Source of the DNA: Pectobacterium aroidearum
Lineage (GTDB): Bacteria; Pseudomonadota; Gammaproteobacteria; Enterobacterales; Enterobacteriaceae
Direction of reading: 5' to 3'
DNA: 64,000 bases
Assembly (NCBI RefSeq): GCF_041228105.1
Contig: NZ_CP166097.1
Location: 5,084,001-5,148,000 of the forward strand
Numbering within the stretch: position 1 is the first letter of the stretch; each line of letters begins with the position of its first letter. Shown here in pieces: positions 1 to 9,727 of the stretch. Under the pieces are notes generated by a model. The model did not search any database, was not told the DNA's origin, and worked only from the letters and a program-made list of their open reading frames with translations. The position numbers and the translations under genes are program-made.

Positions 1-1100
1 TCGAGTGCCGCCAGCGTCATGTTCTGCGCGACGCTCATCACCGGGACAATGCCATCTTTCTTACGATCCTCCGGCACCATCGCAATACCCTGCGCCATCG
101 CCTGCTGGCAATTGCTGATGGTCACCTGCTCGCCGTCAATAAAGATGTCGCCCTGCCAACGACCGTGATAGGCACCAAACAGGCATTGCACCGTTTCCGT
201 ACGCCCTGACCCCACCAGTCCGGCAATGCCGAGAATCTCACCTCGATGCAGTGCAAACGAGACATCATCCACCCGGCGAATGTGGCGATTAACTGGGTGC
301 CAGGCGGTAAGGTGTTCTACACGCAGCACTTCTTCACCAATGGTATGCGGTTCATTGGGATAGAGCTCCGTCAGTTCCCGTCCCACCATCATGGCAATGA
401 TCTGGTCTTCGCTCAGCTCGACCGCAGGGCGCGTGCCAATAGGTTTCCCATCACGAATCACGCAAATCACATCGGAAATGGCTTTAACTTCGTTGAGCTT
501 GTGCGAGATATAGATGCAGGCAATACCGTGATCGCGCAGATCCTGGATGATCTCCAGCAGGATTGCGGTTTCACGTTCGGTCAATGACGCAGTGGGCTCA
601 TCCAGCACCAACAGACGCACCTGCTTGTTCAGAGCCTTGGCAATTTCCACCAGCTGTTGCTGGCCTAATCCAAGCTCACCCACTTTGGTATTCGGATCGA
701 CGGCCAGCTTGACCTGCTCCAACATACGCTGGCAGCGAAGGTACATATTGTCGTAATCCATTACGCCAAAACGCGTCCATTCGTTACCCAAAAAGAGGTT
801 CTCCAGCACCGTCATCTCTTTCACCAGCGCCAGTTCCTGATGAATAATCGCAATGCCTTTTTGCTCCGTATCGCGAATATGGCTGGCGCGCAGTTCGTCA
901 CCGGAAAACACGATCTGCCCCTCATAGCTGCCATGCGGATAGATGGCACACAGCACCTTCATCAAGGTAGATTTCCCCGAGCCATTCTCGCCGCACAGCG
1001 ACAAAACCTGACCTGCCTCCAGCGTCAGGCTGACATTATCGACGGCTTTCACCGCGCCAAACGCCTTGGTGATGTTTTTCATTTCCAACAGATGTGGCAT
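1..1100 (-). CDS. xylG: D-xylose ABC transporter ATPase XylG (3' end off the left edge)
   Basis: ATP-binding subunit of the high-affinity xylose importer; it powers uptake through XylH (expected beyond the left edge) with XylF as binding protein. About 366 of the usual ~513 codons are present. The protein starts [16 protein letters not shown] Walker A motif GENGSGKST lies in the first ABC domain. The second domain begins before the edge, with [10 protein letters not shown] and PEDRKKDG visible, as in sugar ATPases with two ABC modules. The start is ATG at 1098-1100 on the minus strand, preceded by a GGAGG ribosome site. It follows xylF after 120 bp holding a stem-loop, so it is probably co-transcribed from the xylF promoter. 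The truncation is only the window edge. Confidence 0.95.
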   Translation of the reverse strand, partial: MPHLLEMKNITKAFGAVKAVDNVSLTLEAGQVLSLCGENGSGKSTLMKVLCAIYPHGSYEGQIVFSGDELRASHIRDTEQKGIAIIHQELALVKEMTVLENLFLGNEWTRFGVMDYDNMYLRCQRMLEQVKLAVDPNTKVGELGLGQQQLVEIAKALNKQVRLLVLDEPTASLTERETAILLEIIQDLRDHGIACIYISHKLNEVKAISDVICVIRDGKPIGTRPAVELSEDQIIAMMVGRELTELYPNEPHTIGEEVLRVEHLTAWHPVNRHIRRVDDVSFALHRGEILGIAGLVGSGRTETVQCLFGAYHGRWQGDIFIDGEQVTISNCQQAMAQGIAMVPEDRKKDGIVPVMSVAQNMTLAAL

Positions 1101-1147
1101 CAAGGCCTCCGTGATTCAGGTATCTCAGACCTCGTCTGCGACAGTGG

Positions 1148-1174
1148 CGAGCCACAACCTCGTGTCGTGGCTCG
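1148..1174 (-). terminator. Stem-loop between xylF and xylG
   Basis: Perfect 8-bp inverted repeat CGAGCCAC/GTGGCTCG with an 11-nt loop in the 120-bp gap between xylF and xylG. It has no T-run, so it is probably not a full terminator. By analogy with other binding-protein operons it may protect the xylF mRNA 3' end and keep XylF more abundant than XylG (inference). Confidence 0.45.
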
Positions 1175-1220
1175 ATGAACGTCTTTCCTGCATCCTGAAC
1201 TCTAGTGGCTGCGACGTGCG

Positions 1221-2219
1221 TTAATACACGTCCGCTTTTTTGTGGAAGCCATCGGCAATGACGGTGGAATCGATATTGGATTTATCGACGGGAATCGGCG
1301 TCAGTAAGAAGGAAGGGATATCTTTCAACCCATTGTTTAATTTAGCATTAGACTCCGGCGTTTTGCCGGAACCCAGCGCCACAGCGATATCTGCGGCATC
1401 TTTGGCCAGCTTGCTGATCGGTTTATAGACCGTCATGGTTTGCGTGCCTGCCACAATACGTTTGATTGCGGCCAGATCGGCATCCTGACCGGAAATGGCG
1501 ACTTTCCCAGCCAGTCCCTGTGCGGCAAGCGCCTGAATCGCCCCGCCCGCCGTCGCATCGTTCGATGCGACAACAGCATCAATCTTATTGCTGTTCGCCG
1601 TTAGCGCATTTTCCATAATTTTCAGCGCATTCTCTGGTAACCAGGCATCAACCCATTGGTCGCCGACCACTTTTATTTTCCCATTTTCGATCAGCGGCGT
1701 GAGCACTTTCATTTGCCCCTGACGAAACAGCTTCGCGTTATTATCAACAGGTGAGCCGCCCATTAAGAAATAGTTTCCGCCGGGCACTTTATCGACGAGA
1801 TATTTCGCCTGTAGCTCACCAACCTTTTCATTATCAAATGAAATATAAAAATCCACATCCGCATTATTAATCATGCGGTCATAAGCAAGCACTTTTATTC
1901 CTTCACGTTTTGCTTCCGCAATAACATTGCCAAGCACTTGACCGTTATAAGGAATAATAACCAAGACATCGACACCGCGATTGATCATGTTTTCTATTTG
2001 AGAAATCTGCGTGGCCTCATTGCCGTTTGCTGATTGAACAAACACATCAGCACCCTGCTTTTTGGCTTGCTCAACAAAAAGATCGCGATCTTTCTGCCAG
2101 CGTTCAAGACGTAGATCGTCAATCGCCATGCCTATTTTAACGTCCTTCGCGAATCCGGGCTGACAAGCTAAAGTGAATACGGCACAAGCTGAGAGTAAAA
2201 AATGTTTAACTTTCATCAT
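1221..2219 (-). CDS. xylF: D-xylose periplasmic binding protein XylF
   Basis: Periplasmic receptor that delivers xylose to XylGH. It has 332 residues, close to E. coli XylF (330). An N-terminal signal peptide of about 24 residues ends near QPGFA. The mature part, beginning KDVKIGMAIDDLRLERW, and the long stretch around NRGVDVLVIIPYNG closely match the family (Peripla_BP_4, ribose/galactose-type). Two adjacent ATG codons are possible starts; the upstream one lies 7 nt from AAAGGT. It is the first gene of xylF-xylG(-xylH), transcribed away from xylA. The shared 356-bp intergenic region carries CRP and XylR-like sites, so xylose induction with catabolite control is expected. Confidence 0.97.
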   Translation of the reverse strand: MMKVKHFLLSACAVFTLACQPGFAKDVKIGMAIDDLRLERWQKDRDLFVEQAKKQGADVFVQSANGNEATQISQIENMINRGVDVLVIIPYNGQVLGNVIAEAKREGIKVLAYDRMINNADVDFYISFDNEKVGELQAKYLVDKVPGGNYFLMGGSPVDNNAKLFRQGQMKVLTPLIENGKIKVVGDQWVDAWLPENALKIMENALTANSNKIDAVVASNDATAGGAIQALAAQGLAGKVAISGQDADLAAIKRIVAGTQTMTVYKPISKLAKDAADIAVALGSGKTPESNAKLNNGLKDIPSFLLTPIPVDKSNIDSTVIADGFHKKADVY

Positions 2220-2320
2220 AGCGTACCTTTTTTTATTTAAGATGCAGGGCCTAAGACTCCAATAGCAATAGCCAGATGAGTATTGTCGCTAAACATCCCT
2301 CCATCAATTACAGATTTTTA

Positions 2321-2345
2321 TCCTCCAATTATGTTTTTTGGTTTA
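2321..2345 (-). promoter_or_regulatory. Putative XylR operator on the xylF side
   Basis: On the minus strand this reads AACATAATTGGAGG, matching the AACGTAATTGAGG element on the xylA side. Paired XylR sites flanking a central CRP site are the known arrangement in the E. coli xylA-xylF region. Assignment is by similarity between the two sites and by context. Confidence 0.5.
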
Positions 2346-2443
2346 ATTTCCATTTTTTGATACGGGTCATATTTTATTGTCGAGTCACATTTTCACCTTG
2401 TTACACCTTGCGAAGCGTATTCAGAGTAAATACCGTTATTTTT

Positions 2444-2459
2444 TGCGACGCAGCGCACA
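2444..2459. promoter_or_regulatory. CRP site in the xylA-xylF divergent promoter
   Basis: TGCGA-N6-GCACA is a symmetrical match (8 of 10 core bases) to TGTGA-N6-TCACA, and resembles the E. coli xylA-xylF CRP site in sequence and position. It should activate both divergent operons with cAMP-CRP. The rest of 2220-2575 is AT-rich leader. Confidence 0.65.
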
Positions 2460-2485
2460 TTTAATAATTCTCTGAATTTCAGTGT

Positions 2486-2503
2486 GAAATAACGTAATTG
2501 AGG
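2486..2503 (+). promoter_or_regulatory. Putative XylR operator on the xylA side
   Basis: GAAATAACGTAATTGAGG is nearly identical to the sequence upstream of E. coli xylA (GAAATAACATAATTGAG, recalled) that binds XylR. It lies 27 bp after the CRP site and about 75 bp before the xylA start codon. Confidence 0.6.
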
Positions 2504-2575
2504 AAACCTTCATCCACTCCGAAAATTAATCCCATTCCCATCTCTTCCGTCTGGGTGGTTTCTAAGGAGTTAACG

Positions 2576-3895
2576 ATGCAAGCCTATTTTGAACAGATCG
2601 AAAAAGTCCGTTATGAAGGTAGCCAAAGCGGCAATCCCTTCGCCTTTCGTCACTACAATCCCGATCAGGAAATTCTTGGGAAACGAATGGCGGACCATTT
2701 GCGTTTTGCCGTCGCGTATTGGCACACGTTCTGCTGGAACGGCGCGGATATGTTCGGCGTCGGCTCTTTTGCTCGGCCGTGGCAACAGTCAGGCGATGCG
2801 CTGGAGCTAGCGAAGCGCAAGGCGGACATCGCATTCGAATTCTTTCAAAAGCTGAGCGTGCCTTACTACTGCTTTCATGACGTCGATATCGCACCGGAAG
2901 GAAACTCACTGAAAGAGTATCTGCATAATTTTGCGGTTATCACCGATGTGCTGGCGGAAAAGCAGCAGGATAGCGGCGTGAAGCTGCTGTGGGGCACCGC
3001 CAACTGCTTTACCCATCCTCGCTATGGCGCAGGCGCGGCCACCAACCCTGACCCAGATGTCTTTGCCTGGGCGGCTACGCAGGTGTTCACGGCAATGAAC
3101 GCGACCAAAAAACTGGGTGGCGAGAACTATGTGCTGTGGGGCGGGCGTGAAGGGTATGAAACCCTGCTTAATACCGACCTGCGTCAGGAGCGTGAACAAA
3201 TCGGCCGCTTCATGCAGATGGTCGTCGAACATAAACACAAAATCGGCTTTCAGGGCACGCTGCTCATCGAGCCGAAGCCACAGGAGCCAACCAAGCACCA
3301 GTACGACTACGATGTCGCCACCGTTTATGGTTTCCTGAAACAGTTTGGGCTGGAAAAAGAGATTAAAGTCAACGTGGAAGCCAACCACGCTACGCTGGCA
3401 GGCCATTCATTCCATCATGAAATCGCCACCGCTGTCGCACTGGGCGTATTCGGATCTGTCGATGCGAACCGCGGCGATCCGCAGCTCGGCTGGGACACCG
3501 ATCAGTTCCCTAACAGCGTGGAAGAGAACACGCTGATCATGTATGAAATTCTCAAGGCGGGTGGCTTCACGACGGGTGGGCTGAACTTTGACGCCAAAGT
3601 TCGTCGCCAAAGCACCGATCGCTATGACCTTTTCCACGCGCATATCGGCGCGATGGATACAATGGCACTGGCGCTCAAGGCCGCAGCCAGAATGATTGAA
3701 GATGATAAACTCAATCAGCTGGTTGCTAAACGCTATGCAGGCTGGAACGGAGAACTGGGTCAGCAAATCCTGCAAGGCAAGGCCTCGCTGGAATCACTTG
3801 CCCACTATGCAGAAAGCCATCAGTTGGCACCACAGCACCAGAGTGGTCAGCAGGAATTGCTGGAAAATCTGGTCAACCGCCACCTCTTTGGTTAA
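2576..3895 (+). CDS. xylA: Xylose isomerase XylA
   Basis: Converts D-xylose to D-xylulose in the cytoplasm, the first catabolic step. It has 439 residues (E. coli 440). Family features visible include the metal/substrate region [10 protein letters not shown], the acidic metal-site segment [16 protein letters not shown] and the [13 protein letters not shown] segment. I chose ATG 2576 because AAGGAG lies 7 nt upstream and the protein then begins [15 protein letters not shown] as in E. coli. The reading frame stays open to a TTG at 2498, which would run back into the XylR-like site. It is the first gene of xylAB. Confidence 0.97.
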   Translation: MQAYFEQIEKVRYEGSQSGNPFAFRHYNPDQEILGKRMADHLRFAVAYWHTFCWNGADMFGVGSFARPWQQSGDALELAKRKADIAFEFFQKLSVPYYCFHDVDIAPEGNSLKEYLHNFAVITDVLAEKQQDSGVKLLWGTANCFTHPRYGAGAATNPDPDVFAWAATQVFTAMNATKKLGGENYVLWGGREGYETLLNTDLRQEREQIGRFMQMVVEHKHKIGFQGTLLIEPKPQEPTKHQYDYDVATVYGFLKQFGLEKEIKVNVEANHATLAGHSFHHEIATAVALGVFGSVDANRGDPQLGWDTDQFPNSVEENTLIMYEILKAGGFTTGGLNFDAKVRRQSTDRYDLFHAHIGAMDTMALALKAAARMIEDDKLNQLVAKRYAGWNGELGQQILQGKASLESLAHYAESHQLAPQHQSGQQELLENLVNRHLFG

Positions 3896-3913
3896 AAACG
3901 ATACGTTCATCTA

Positions 3914-3939
3914 CTGCGGCAGGCTACCCCCTGTCGCAG
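3914..3939 (+). other. Stem-loop between xylA and xylB
   Basis: CTGCGGCAGG and CCTGTCGCAG form a 10-bp stem with one G-T wobble and a 6-nt loop, just upstream of the xylB ribosome site. It lacks a T-run. A role in tuning the XylA/XylB ratio is possible (inference). Confidence 0.4.
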
Positions 3940-3958
3940 AGGCTTATCAGGAGCCACT

Positions 3959-5416
3959 ATGTATATCGGTATTGATCTGGGTACGTCCGGTGTGAAAGCC
4001 ATCCTGCTGGATGAAGCAGGCGAGGTGGTTGCCAGCCATAGCGCCGCATTGAACATTTCCCGCCCGCATCCGCTCTGGTCAGAGCAAGCACCTGAAGATT
4101 GGTGGCAGGCAACCGATCGGGCGTTACAGGCATTAGCAGCGACGCACAACCTTCGTGCGGTGAAAGCACTGGGGCTAACCGGGCAAATGCATGGGGCGAC
4201 CTTGCTGGACGCCCGCCAGAACGTGCTACGCCCCGCGATCCTCTGGAATGACGGACGCAGCGCGGCCCAATGCCGCACGCTGGAGCAACAGGTGCCAACA
4301 TCGCGCCAGATTACCGGTAACCTGATGATGCCGGGCTTTACCGCGCCCAAACTGAAATGGGTGCAGGAAAACGAAAGCGAGATCTTTCGCCAAATCGACA
4401 AAGTCCTGCTGCCAAAAGACTATCTGCGCTGGCGTCTGACGGGAGAGTTTGCCAGCGATATGTCCGATGCAGCCGGCACACTCTGGCTGGATGTCGCCAA
4501 ACGAGACTGGAGCGACACGCTGCTGGAAGCCTGCGCGCTGAGCCGCGAACATATGCCCGCACTGTATGAAGGCAATCAGATTACCGGTTATCTGCGGCCT
4601 GATATCGCCAGCCGCTGGGGCATGGAACCCGTCCCCGTAATTGCTGGCGGTGGGGACAATGCGGCGGGAGCCATTGGCGTTGGCCTATATCAAGCTGGAC
4701 AGGCAATGCTGTCTCTCGGCACATCCGGCGTTTACTTTGCTGTCAGCGACGGCTTTCTCAGCAACCCACAGCATGCCGTCCACAGTTTCTGCCACGCGCT
4801 GCCGAATACCTGGCACTTGATGTCCGTGATGTTAAGCGCTGCATCCTGCCTCGACTGGGTTGCCCGTCTGACGCACGCAGAGAGCGTACCCGCGCTGTTG
4901 CAGGAAGTCGCCTCGACACCAGTCGATGACACAATAACGCCAGTGTGGTTCTTACCCTATCTCTCCGGCGAACGTACACCGCACAATAATCCCGATGCCA
5001 AAGGCGCATTCTGGGGGCTCACCCATCAACACGGTCGCCCGGAACTGGCAAAAGCGGTACTGGAAGGCGTGGGGTTTGCGCTTGCCGATGGCATGGACGC
5101 ACTGCATATGACCGGGCTAAAACCCGATAGCATCACGCTGATTGGCGGCGGTGCTCGCAGCGCCTACTGGCGACAAATGCTGGCGGATATCAGCGGTCAA
5201 ACGCTGGAATACCGCACGGGAGGAGACGTTGGTCCGGCGCTGGGGGCAGCACGTCTGGCACAGATCGCCATGCATCCGCATACGCCACTGGCAGACCTGC
5301 TGCCGCCGTTACCGCTGGAGCAGGTTCATCAACCGGATCCCCAGCGTCACGCCGACTATGCCGAGCGGAGACGCACATTTAGAGCCCTCTACCAACAGCT
5401 TAGCCCGCTGATGTGA
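3959..5416 (+). CDS. xylB: Xylulokinase XylB
   Basis: Phosphorylates D-xylulose to xylulose 5-phosphate for entry into the pentose phosphate pathway. It is a 485-residue FGGY-family sugar kinase (E. coli 484). It opens with the phosphate-binding loop YIGIDLGTSGVKAILLD, contains GLTGQMHG near residue 78, and has the C-terminal ATP-site motif GGGARSAYWRQM. AGGAG lies 5 nt before the ATG. It follows xylA by 63 bp in the same operon. It is convergent with wecH, only 18 bp away, with no obvious terminator between them. Confidence 0.96.
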   Translation: MYIGIDLGTSGVKAILLDEAGEVVASHSAALNISRPHPLWSEQAPEDWWQATDRALQALAATHNLRAVKALGLTGQMHGATLLDARQNVLRPAILWNDGRSAAQCRTLEQQVPTSRQITGNLMMPGFTAPKLKWVQENESEIFRQIDKVLLPKDYLRWRLTGEFASDMSDAAGTLWLDVAKRDWSDTLLEACALSREHMPALYEGNQITGYLRPDIASRWGMEPVPVIAGGGDNAAGAIGVGLYQAGQAMLSLGTSGVYFAVSDGFLSNPQHAVHSFCHALPNTWHLMSVMLSAASCLDWVARLTHAESVPALLQEVASTPVDDTITPVWFLPYLSGERTPHNNPDAKGAFWGLTHQHGRPELAKAVLEGVGFALADGMDALHMTGLKPDSITLIGGGARSAYWRQMLADISGQTLEYRTGGDVGPALGAARLAQIAMHPHTPLADLLPPLPLEQVHQPDPQRHADYAERRRTFRALYQQLSPLM

Positions 5417-5434
5417 CACCGTTCGTCCGAATCG

Positions 5435-6427
5435 TCAGCTCACCCAGCGCCGCACATCGATTTTCTGTAGCGCCATCGACAGCAACAGGCTGGCACCTAA
5501 CGCGATGGCGAAAACATACAAAATGTCGAGAACTGGGTGGGATGGCAGTGCCACGTCATGCGTTCGCAGATAATGAATGATCAACGCGTGGAAGCCGTAA
5601 ATCGCCAAAGAATGACGCGAAATAGTGGCAAATCCCGGTAAAATCCGCTGGCTACAGTAATGTTTAAACACCACGAGAAGGCTGACTGCAGCCAGAAACA
5701 CCAGCGGGCCACAGTAAATGTAAAATGTCTGAGTAAACGTATCGTTCAATAATGTGTGGTGCTTCGTCCCCATTGCGACCAGCGCGACACAGGCAATAAA
5801 GAATGGGATAGCGGCCAGCGCGACTTTCTTTGGCACATCCAACATCCCCAACGCACGCCCTAGCGCGACATACAGCACATAGTAAAACGTATCGCCGTAA
5901 ATATAGAGATTCACAGGCAGTAACTTAAACCCTTCAAATTCCACCCGCCCCGTATTGGGGTTAGCGACAACGGCCAATAAGACAATCAAGACCGCTAAAT
6001 ATTTGCCCGATACGGGCTTGATGGTAATAAGCGGGGAGAGCAGATAAATCACGATAATGGCGTAGAAAAACCATAAGTGATAAAAGACCGGTTTTTGCAG
6101 TGCATGGTGCAATGAATTCAAGCCATTAATCGGCGTGAGCGTCGCAATATAGATCAGCGCGACCGTGCTATAAAAAAGCAGGCATAAACCGATACGCAGG
6201 AAATGCTTTTTCCCCGCGCTGCGTTCGCCAAAAAATAAGTAACCCGAGATCATGAAAAACAGCGGAACGCAGACGCGCGAGGCAGAGTTCAGAATATTCG
6301 CCACATCCCAGTGTCCGTCGCCCGGCGTGCCGCCCGCAGTAATATAGTAGGTGGTGCTATGAATCAGAACGACCATCATGCAGGCCAGCGCCCGCAGGTT
6401 ATCAATCCAGCCGATCTTATCCGTCAT
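5435..6427 (-). CDS. wecH: Enterobacterial common antigen O-acetyltransferase WecH
   Basis: Integral membrane acyltransferase (acyltransferase-3 family) that O-acetylates N-acetylglucosamine residues of enterobacterial common antigen. It has 330 residues against E. coli WecH/YiaH 331. It begins with a WIDNLRALACMMVVLIHS segment containing the conserved family His, and contains CVPLFFMISGYLFFGERSAG; about ten hydrophobic segments follow. I chose ATG 6425-6427 because AGAGG lies 6 nt upstream; a TTG two codons earlier is a weaker option. In E. coli wecH also neighbours the xyl genes, so this adjacency is ancestral. It is transcribed toward xylB. Confidence 0.9.
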   Translation of the reverse strand: MTDKIGWIDNLRALACMMVVLIHSTTYYITAGGTPGDGHWDVANILNSASRVCVPLFFMISGYLFFGERSAGKKHFLRIGLCLLFYSTVALIYIATLTPINGLNSLHHALQKPVFYHLWFFYAIIVIYLLSPLITIKPVSGKYLAVLIVLLAVVANPNTGRVEFEGFKLLPVNLYIYGDTFYYVLYVALGRALGMLDVPKKVALAAIPFFIACVALVAMGTKHHTLLNDTFTQTFYIYCGPLVFLAAVSLLVVFKHYCSQRILPGFATISRHSLAIYGFHALIIHYLRTHDVALPSHPVLDILYVFAIALGASLLLSMALQKIDVRRWVS

Positions 6428-6630
6428 GCACAACCTCTTGAAAGCAAAGCGCTATTCAAAACAGCGTAGCCGTTGTTAAGCGCTGGCACAATCAACTATC
6501 AATGATCAGCTATCAACAATCGGGCAAATCTGAGTGATAAGGACGGATTCATACGGGAAACCCGCATCAATGTACGCTATGTCTGCGCACCTACACAGGC
6601 AGGCGCGCAGGGTTTGAAGGACGTATGCCG

Positions 6631-8166
6631 TTAGAACAGCCCCATCGGCTTATCAGAGTAACTCACCAACAGGCACTTGGTTTGCTGGTAATGTTCCAGC
6701 ATCATTTTATGGTTTTCACGCCCGATACCGGACTGTTTGTAACCCCCGAACGCCGCATGCGCCGGATAGGCGTGATAACAGTTGGTCCAGACGCGTCCGG
6801 CCTGAATACCGCGCCCCATTCGGTAGGCGATGTTACCGTTACGGCTCCACACGCCAGCCCCCAGACCGTATTCCGTGTCGTTGGCTATCTCCAGTGCGTC
6901 ATCCATCGTTTTGAAGGTCGTGACCGCCAATACTGGTCCAAAAATTTCCTCCTGGAAGACGCGCATACTGTTTTTACCGAACAATATCGTCGGTTCCAGA
7001 TAGTACCCCTCTGCCAGCCCACCAGGCATCGCCTTGCGCTGACCGCCCGTGAGCACCCGTGCGCCCTCTTTCTTACCGATATCAATGTAGTTAAGGATGG
7101 TGTCGAGCTGGCCTGCTGACACCTGTGCACCCATCATGGTGTTGCTGTCCAGCGGATTGCCGATGCGGATAGCCTCAACGCGCTTGATTGCTCGTTCCAT
7201 AAAGCGATCGTAGATCGATTCCTGCACCAGCGCGCGACTCGGGCAGGTGCAAACCTCTCCCTGATTGAAGGCAAACAGCGTGAAACCTTCGAGCACTTTG
7301 TCAAAGAAGCTGTCTTCTTTATCCATCACATCAGCAAAGAAGATATTCGGCGATTTACCGCCCAGTTCCAGCGTTACCGGCGTCACATTCTGCGCCGCAT
7401 AGCTCATGATCTGCTGGCCCACTTCAGTCGACCCGGTGAAAGCAACTTTCGCAACGCGTTTCGACGTCGCCAGGTATTCACCAATTTCACTTCCCGACCC
7501 GTTAACGACATTAATGACACCCGGCGGTAGCAGATCCTGAATCAGCTCCATCAAAATCAGCACCGACATCGGCGTCAGTTTGGCGGGTTTCAGCACAATA
7601 CAGTTACCGGCAGCCAGCGCAGGCGCCATTTTCCAACAGGCCATCAGCAGCGGGAAATTCCAGGGAATGATTTGCCCGACAACGCCGAGAGGTTCATGAA
7701 AATGGTAGGCCACGGTATCGCCGTCAATTTCACTGATCGCCCCTTCCTGCGCCCGGATACAGGCCGCGAAATAGCGAAAGTGATCAATCGCCAGCGGCAC
7801 ATCCGCTCCGCTGGTTTCGCGTATCGGTTTGCCGTTATCCCAGGTTTCCACCTTCGCCAGAAGCTCAAGGTTTTGTTCCATTCGGTCGGCAATACGGTTC
7901 AGCACCAGTGCCCGATCCTGCACCGACAGGCCACCCCATTCCGCTTTCGCCTTGTGCGCGGCATCCAGCGCATGGTCAATATCTCGCGTTGACGAACTGG
8001 CTACTTCACACATCGGCTGACCCGTTACTGGCGTCAAATTGACAAAATACTGACCCGCATCAGGTGGAACCCAGGCTCCGCCGATAAAATTGTCATAGCG
8101 TTTTTTCAGGTTGAGAGAGCCGTATTCATCAGATGCGGCTCGGCCTTCAAAATTATCGTGCGCCAT
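6631..8166 (-). CDS. aldB: NAD(P)-dependent aldehyde dehydrogenase AldB
   Basis: Oxidises acetaldehyde and related aldehydes to acids in the cytoplasm. It has 511 residues (E. coli AldB 512) and very high similarity throughout. Visible motifs are the substrate segment [25 protein letters not shown] of the coenzyme site, the glutamate-containing LELGGKSPN, and the catalytic cysteine region [14 protein letters not shown]. The start was set at MAHDNF because AAGGAG is 7 nt upstream; the frame is open 19 codons further up but with no ribosome site. The 190-bp upstream region has no clear promoter I can assign. It could also be called exaC-like. Confidence 0.93.
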   Translation of the reverse strand: MAHDNFEGRAASDEYGSLNLKKRYDNFIGGAWVPPDAGQYFVNLTPVTGQPMCEVASSSTRDIDHALDAAHKAKAEWGGLSVQDRALVLNRIADRMEQNLELLAKVETWDNGKPIRETSGADVPLAIDHFRYFAACIRAQEGAISEIDGDTVAYHFHEPLGVVGQIIPWNFPLLMACWKMAPALAAGNCIVLKPAKLTPMSVLILMELIQDLLPPGVINVVNGSGSEIGEYLATSKRVAKVAFTGSTEVGQQIMSYAAQNVTPVTLELGGKSPNIFFADVMDKEDSFFDKVLEGFTLFAFNQGEVCTCPSRALVQESIYDRFMERAIKRVEAIRIGNPLDSNTMMGAQVSAGQLDTILNYIDIGKKEGARVLTGGQRKAMPGGLAEGYYLEPTILFGKNSMRVFQEEIFGPVLAVTTFKTMDDALEIANDTEYGLGAGVWSRNGNIAYRMGRGIQAGRVWTNCYHAYPAHAAFGGYKQSGIGRENHKMMLEHYQQTKCLLVSYSDKPMGLF

Positions 8167-8358
8167 TTCAGTCTCCTTTTCATTTCCGGATGAGCGGCCG
8201 TGCCGCAGTGAAAAAAGAGGCAAACAGTAAGCAGTTAAATTAAGCCTATACGGGGTATGAGGTTAGCGACAGGATTCGGCCAAAGAAGAAGACAACTCTT
8301 CGAGTTGACGCACAGTTTCTTGCGAGAAAAAGTCGCATCCCTTCAGACACGGTGAGGT
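8167..8358. other. aldB upstream region
   Basis: Non-coding stretch between the aldB start and the hairpin repeat. It contains a small inverted repeat CAACTC-TTC-GAGTTG at 8293-8307. No convincing sigma-70 or sigma-54 promoter was recognised for aldB. Confidence 0.3.
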
Positions 8359-8630
8359 ATACCCTAAATAATTCGAGTTTCAGGACAAAACGTATTCGTT
8401 TTGAATAACGCGAAGCGTTAGCCCTTTAGGGCGATGCTCATCAATGAGCATCGTAACACGGCAAGCGAAGGAGTCCCGATGAGCTTACTTGAGTAAGTGA
8501 TTCGGGTGATTGACAAATCTGCCAGAGGCAGGTTTGAACGCTGCTTGCAGCGGCCCCAACGGGGTGAGACACACGCTAGTGTGTCGAGTAACGCAGCCAA
8601 CGCACATGCAACTTGAAGTATGACGGGTAT
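8359..8630 (+). repeat. Hairpin-chain dispersed repeat, copy 1 (long form)
   Basis: A 272-bp element with imperfect inverted ends (ATACCCTAAATAATTCGAGTT at the left; complement of ATACCCGTCATACTTCAAGTT at the right). It is nearly identical to 63573-63773 except for about 70 extra bases near the left end. Almost its entire length folds into consecutive short stems, for example CTTACT/AGTAAG, GCTGC/GCAGC, CCCC/GGGG and GACACAC/GTGTGTC. It has no coding capacity. It looks like a MITE-type non-autonomous element; similar sequences with these ends are, from memory, common in Pectobacterium, Serratia and Yersinia. It ends 28 bp before the fdhD start. Confidence 0.8.
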
Positions 8631-8658
8631 AATACTTTTAATTTCCAAGGTTACTAAC

Positions 8659-9492
8659 ATGCAGGTATTTCAGGTGGAAGGGGTTCATTTACGCGCGGAT
8701 ACCGCCCTTGAAGGCGCAACGCAACATTCGGTCTATCATCCTGACTCGCTGCATCAGCCGCAGCCTGACTGGCTGGCAGAAGAGGTGCCCGTTGCCTTGG
8801 TCTACAACGGCATATCGCATGTCGTCATGATGGCATCGCCGAAAGAACTGGAACTGTTCGCCCTCGGGTTTTCCTTGTCTGAAGGCATTATTCAATCACC
8901 AGCAGATATCTACGGGATTGATGTTCTGCCCGCCTGTAACGGCATCGAAGTACAAATTGAGCTTTCCAGCCGACGCTTTGCCGGGCTAAAAGAACGACGC
9001 CGGGCAATGGATGGCCGCACAGGCTGTGGCGTATGTGGCGTGGAGCAACTCGCAGAGATCGGCAAGCCGGTGTCCCCCCTGCACTTCACGCAGACCTTTT
9101 CCCTCAGCAAACTTGAAAACGCACTGGTACGGCTGCGCGATGTGCAGAAGATTGGTCAGGTAACGGGTTGCACCCATGCCGCAAGTTGGGTTGCGCCAGA
9201 CGGCACGCTGTGCGGGGGGAGCGAAGACGTCGGTCGCCATGTCGCGCTGGATAAACTGCTGGGTGCTCGAGCAAAACAAGAGTGGCAACAGGGCGCCGCG
9301 CTGGTCTCCAGCCGCGCCAGCTATGAAATGGTTCAGAAGTCCGCCATGTGCGGCGTGGAAATCCTGTTTGCTGTCTCGGCAGCAACGTCACTGGCGGTTG
9401 AGGTCGCCCAGCGCTGCAACCTGACGCTGGTCGGTTTTTGTCGACCAGGACACGCGACGATCTACACGCATCCGCAGCGCCTAAGCGAGTAA
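8659..9492 (+). CDS. fdhD: Formate dehydrogenase sulfurtransferase/accessory protein FdhD
   Basis: Transfers sulfur from IscS to the molybdenum cofactor and is required for active formate dehydrogenases. It has 277 residues, the same as E. coli FdhD. The body matches from [17 protein letters not shown] onward. The loop GRTGCGVCG gives the conserved C123-x-x-C126 pair, and [15 protein letters not shown] follows. ATG 8659 was chosen for the family length and AAGG at -13. The frame is also open from an ATG at 8620 inside the right end of the hairpin repeat, which would add 13 residues. The first ~35 residues diverge from E. coli, as is usual in this family. Confidence 0.93.
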   Translation: MQVFQVEGVHLRADTALEGATQHSVYHPDSLHQPQPDWLAEEVPVALVYNGISHVVMMASPKELELFALGFSLSEGIIQSPADIYGIDVLPACNGIEVQIELSSRRFAGLKERRRAMDGRTGCGVCGVEQLAEIGKPVSPLHFTQTFSLSKLENALVRLRDVQKIGQVTGCTHAASWVAPDGTLCGGSEDVGRHVALDKLLGARAKQEWQQGAALVSSRASYEMVQKSAMCGVEILFAVSAATSLAVEVAQRCNLTLVGFCRPGHATIYTHPQRLSE

Positions 9493-9620
9493 ACGACGCC
9501 GTCAGGGTTAGCGTGGTTTACAGGCGGTAGGGTATAGATTAATTTGTTTTTACATCATGCAATAATGACATAACCGTTTGTTATCATGAGGTAAAACAAT
9601 ATGGTTCATGGCATCAGAAC

Positions 9621-9659
9621 GAGAATAATCATTTTCAATATCATTTAATTAACTATAAT
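9621..9659 (+). promoter_or_regulatory. sodA promoter with Fur-type box
   Basis: Contains GAGAATAATCATTTTCAATA (Fur-like, 9621-9640) and a perfect TATAAT at 9654-9659. The block is close to the E. coli sodA control region as I recall it, where Fur, ArcA and SoxS act. Repression by iron-loaded Fur is therefore likely. Confidence 0.6.
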
Positions 9660-9727
9660 GAACGTATTGCTTACGCGGTACTCATAGAACAGTGCCGTAA
9701 CATTTTTTTACCATGGAGATGCTAAAC

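Noticed and set aside
2498..2575. N-terminal extension of xylA from a TTG at 2498
   Set aside because: It begins in the XylR-like operator, has no ribosome site and is not conserved; AAGGAG precedes ATG 2576.
8359..8630. CRISPR array or tRNA cluster suggested by serial stems
   Set aside because: Stems differ in sequence and length, there are no repeated spacers, and none folds as a cloverleaf.
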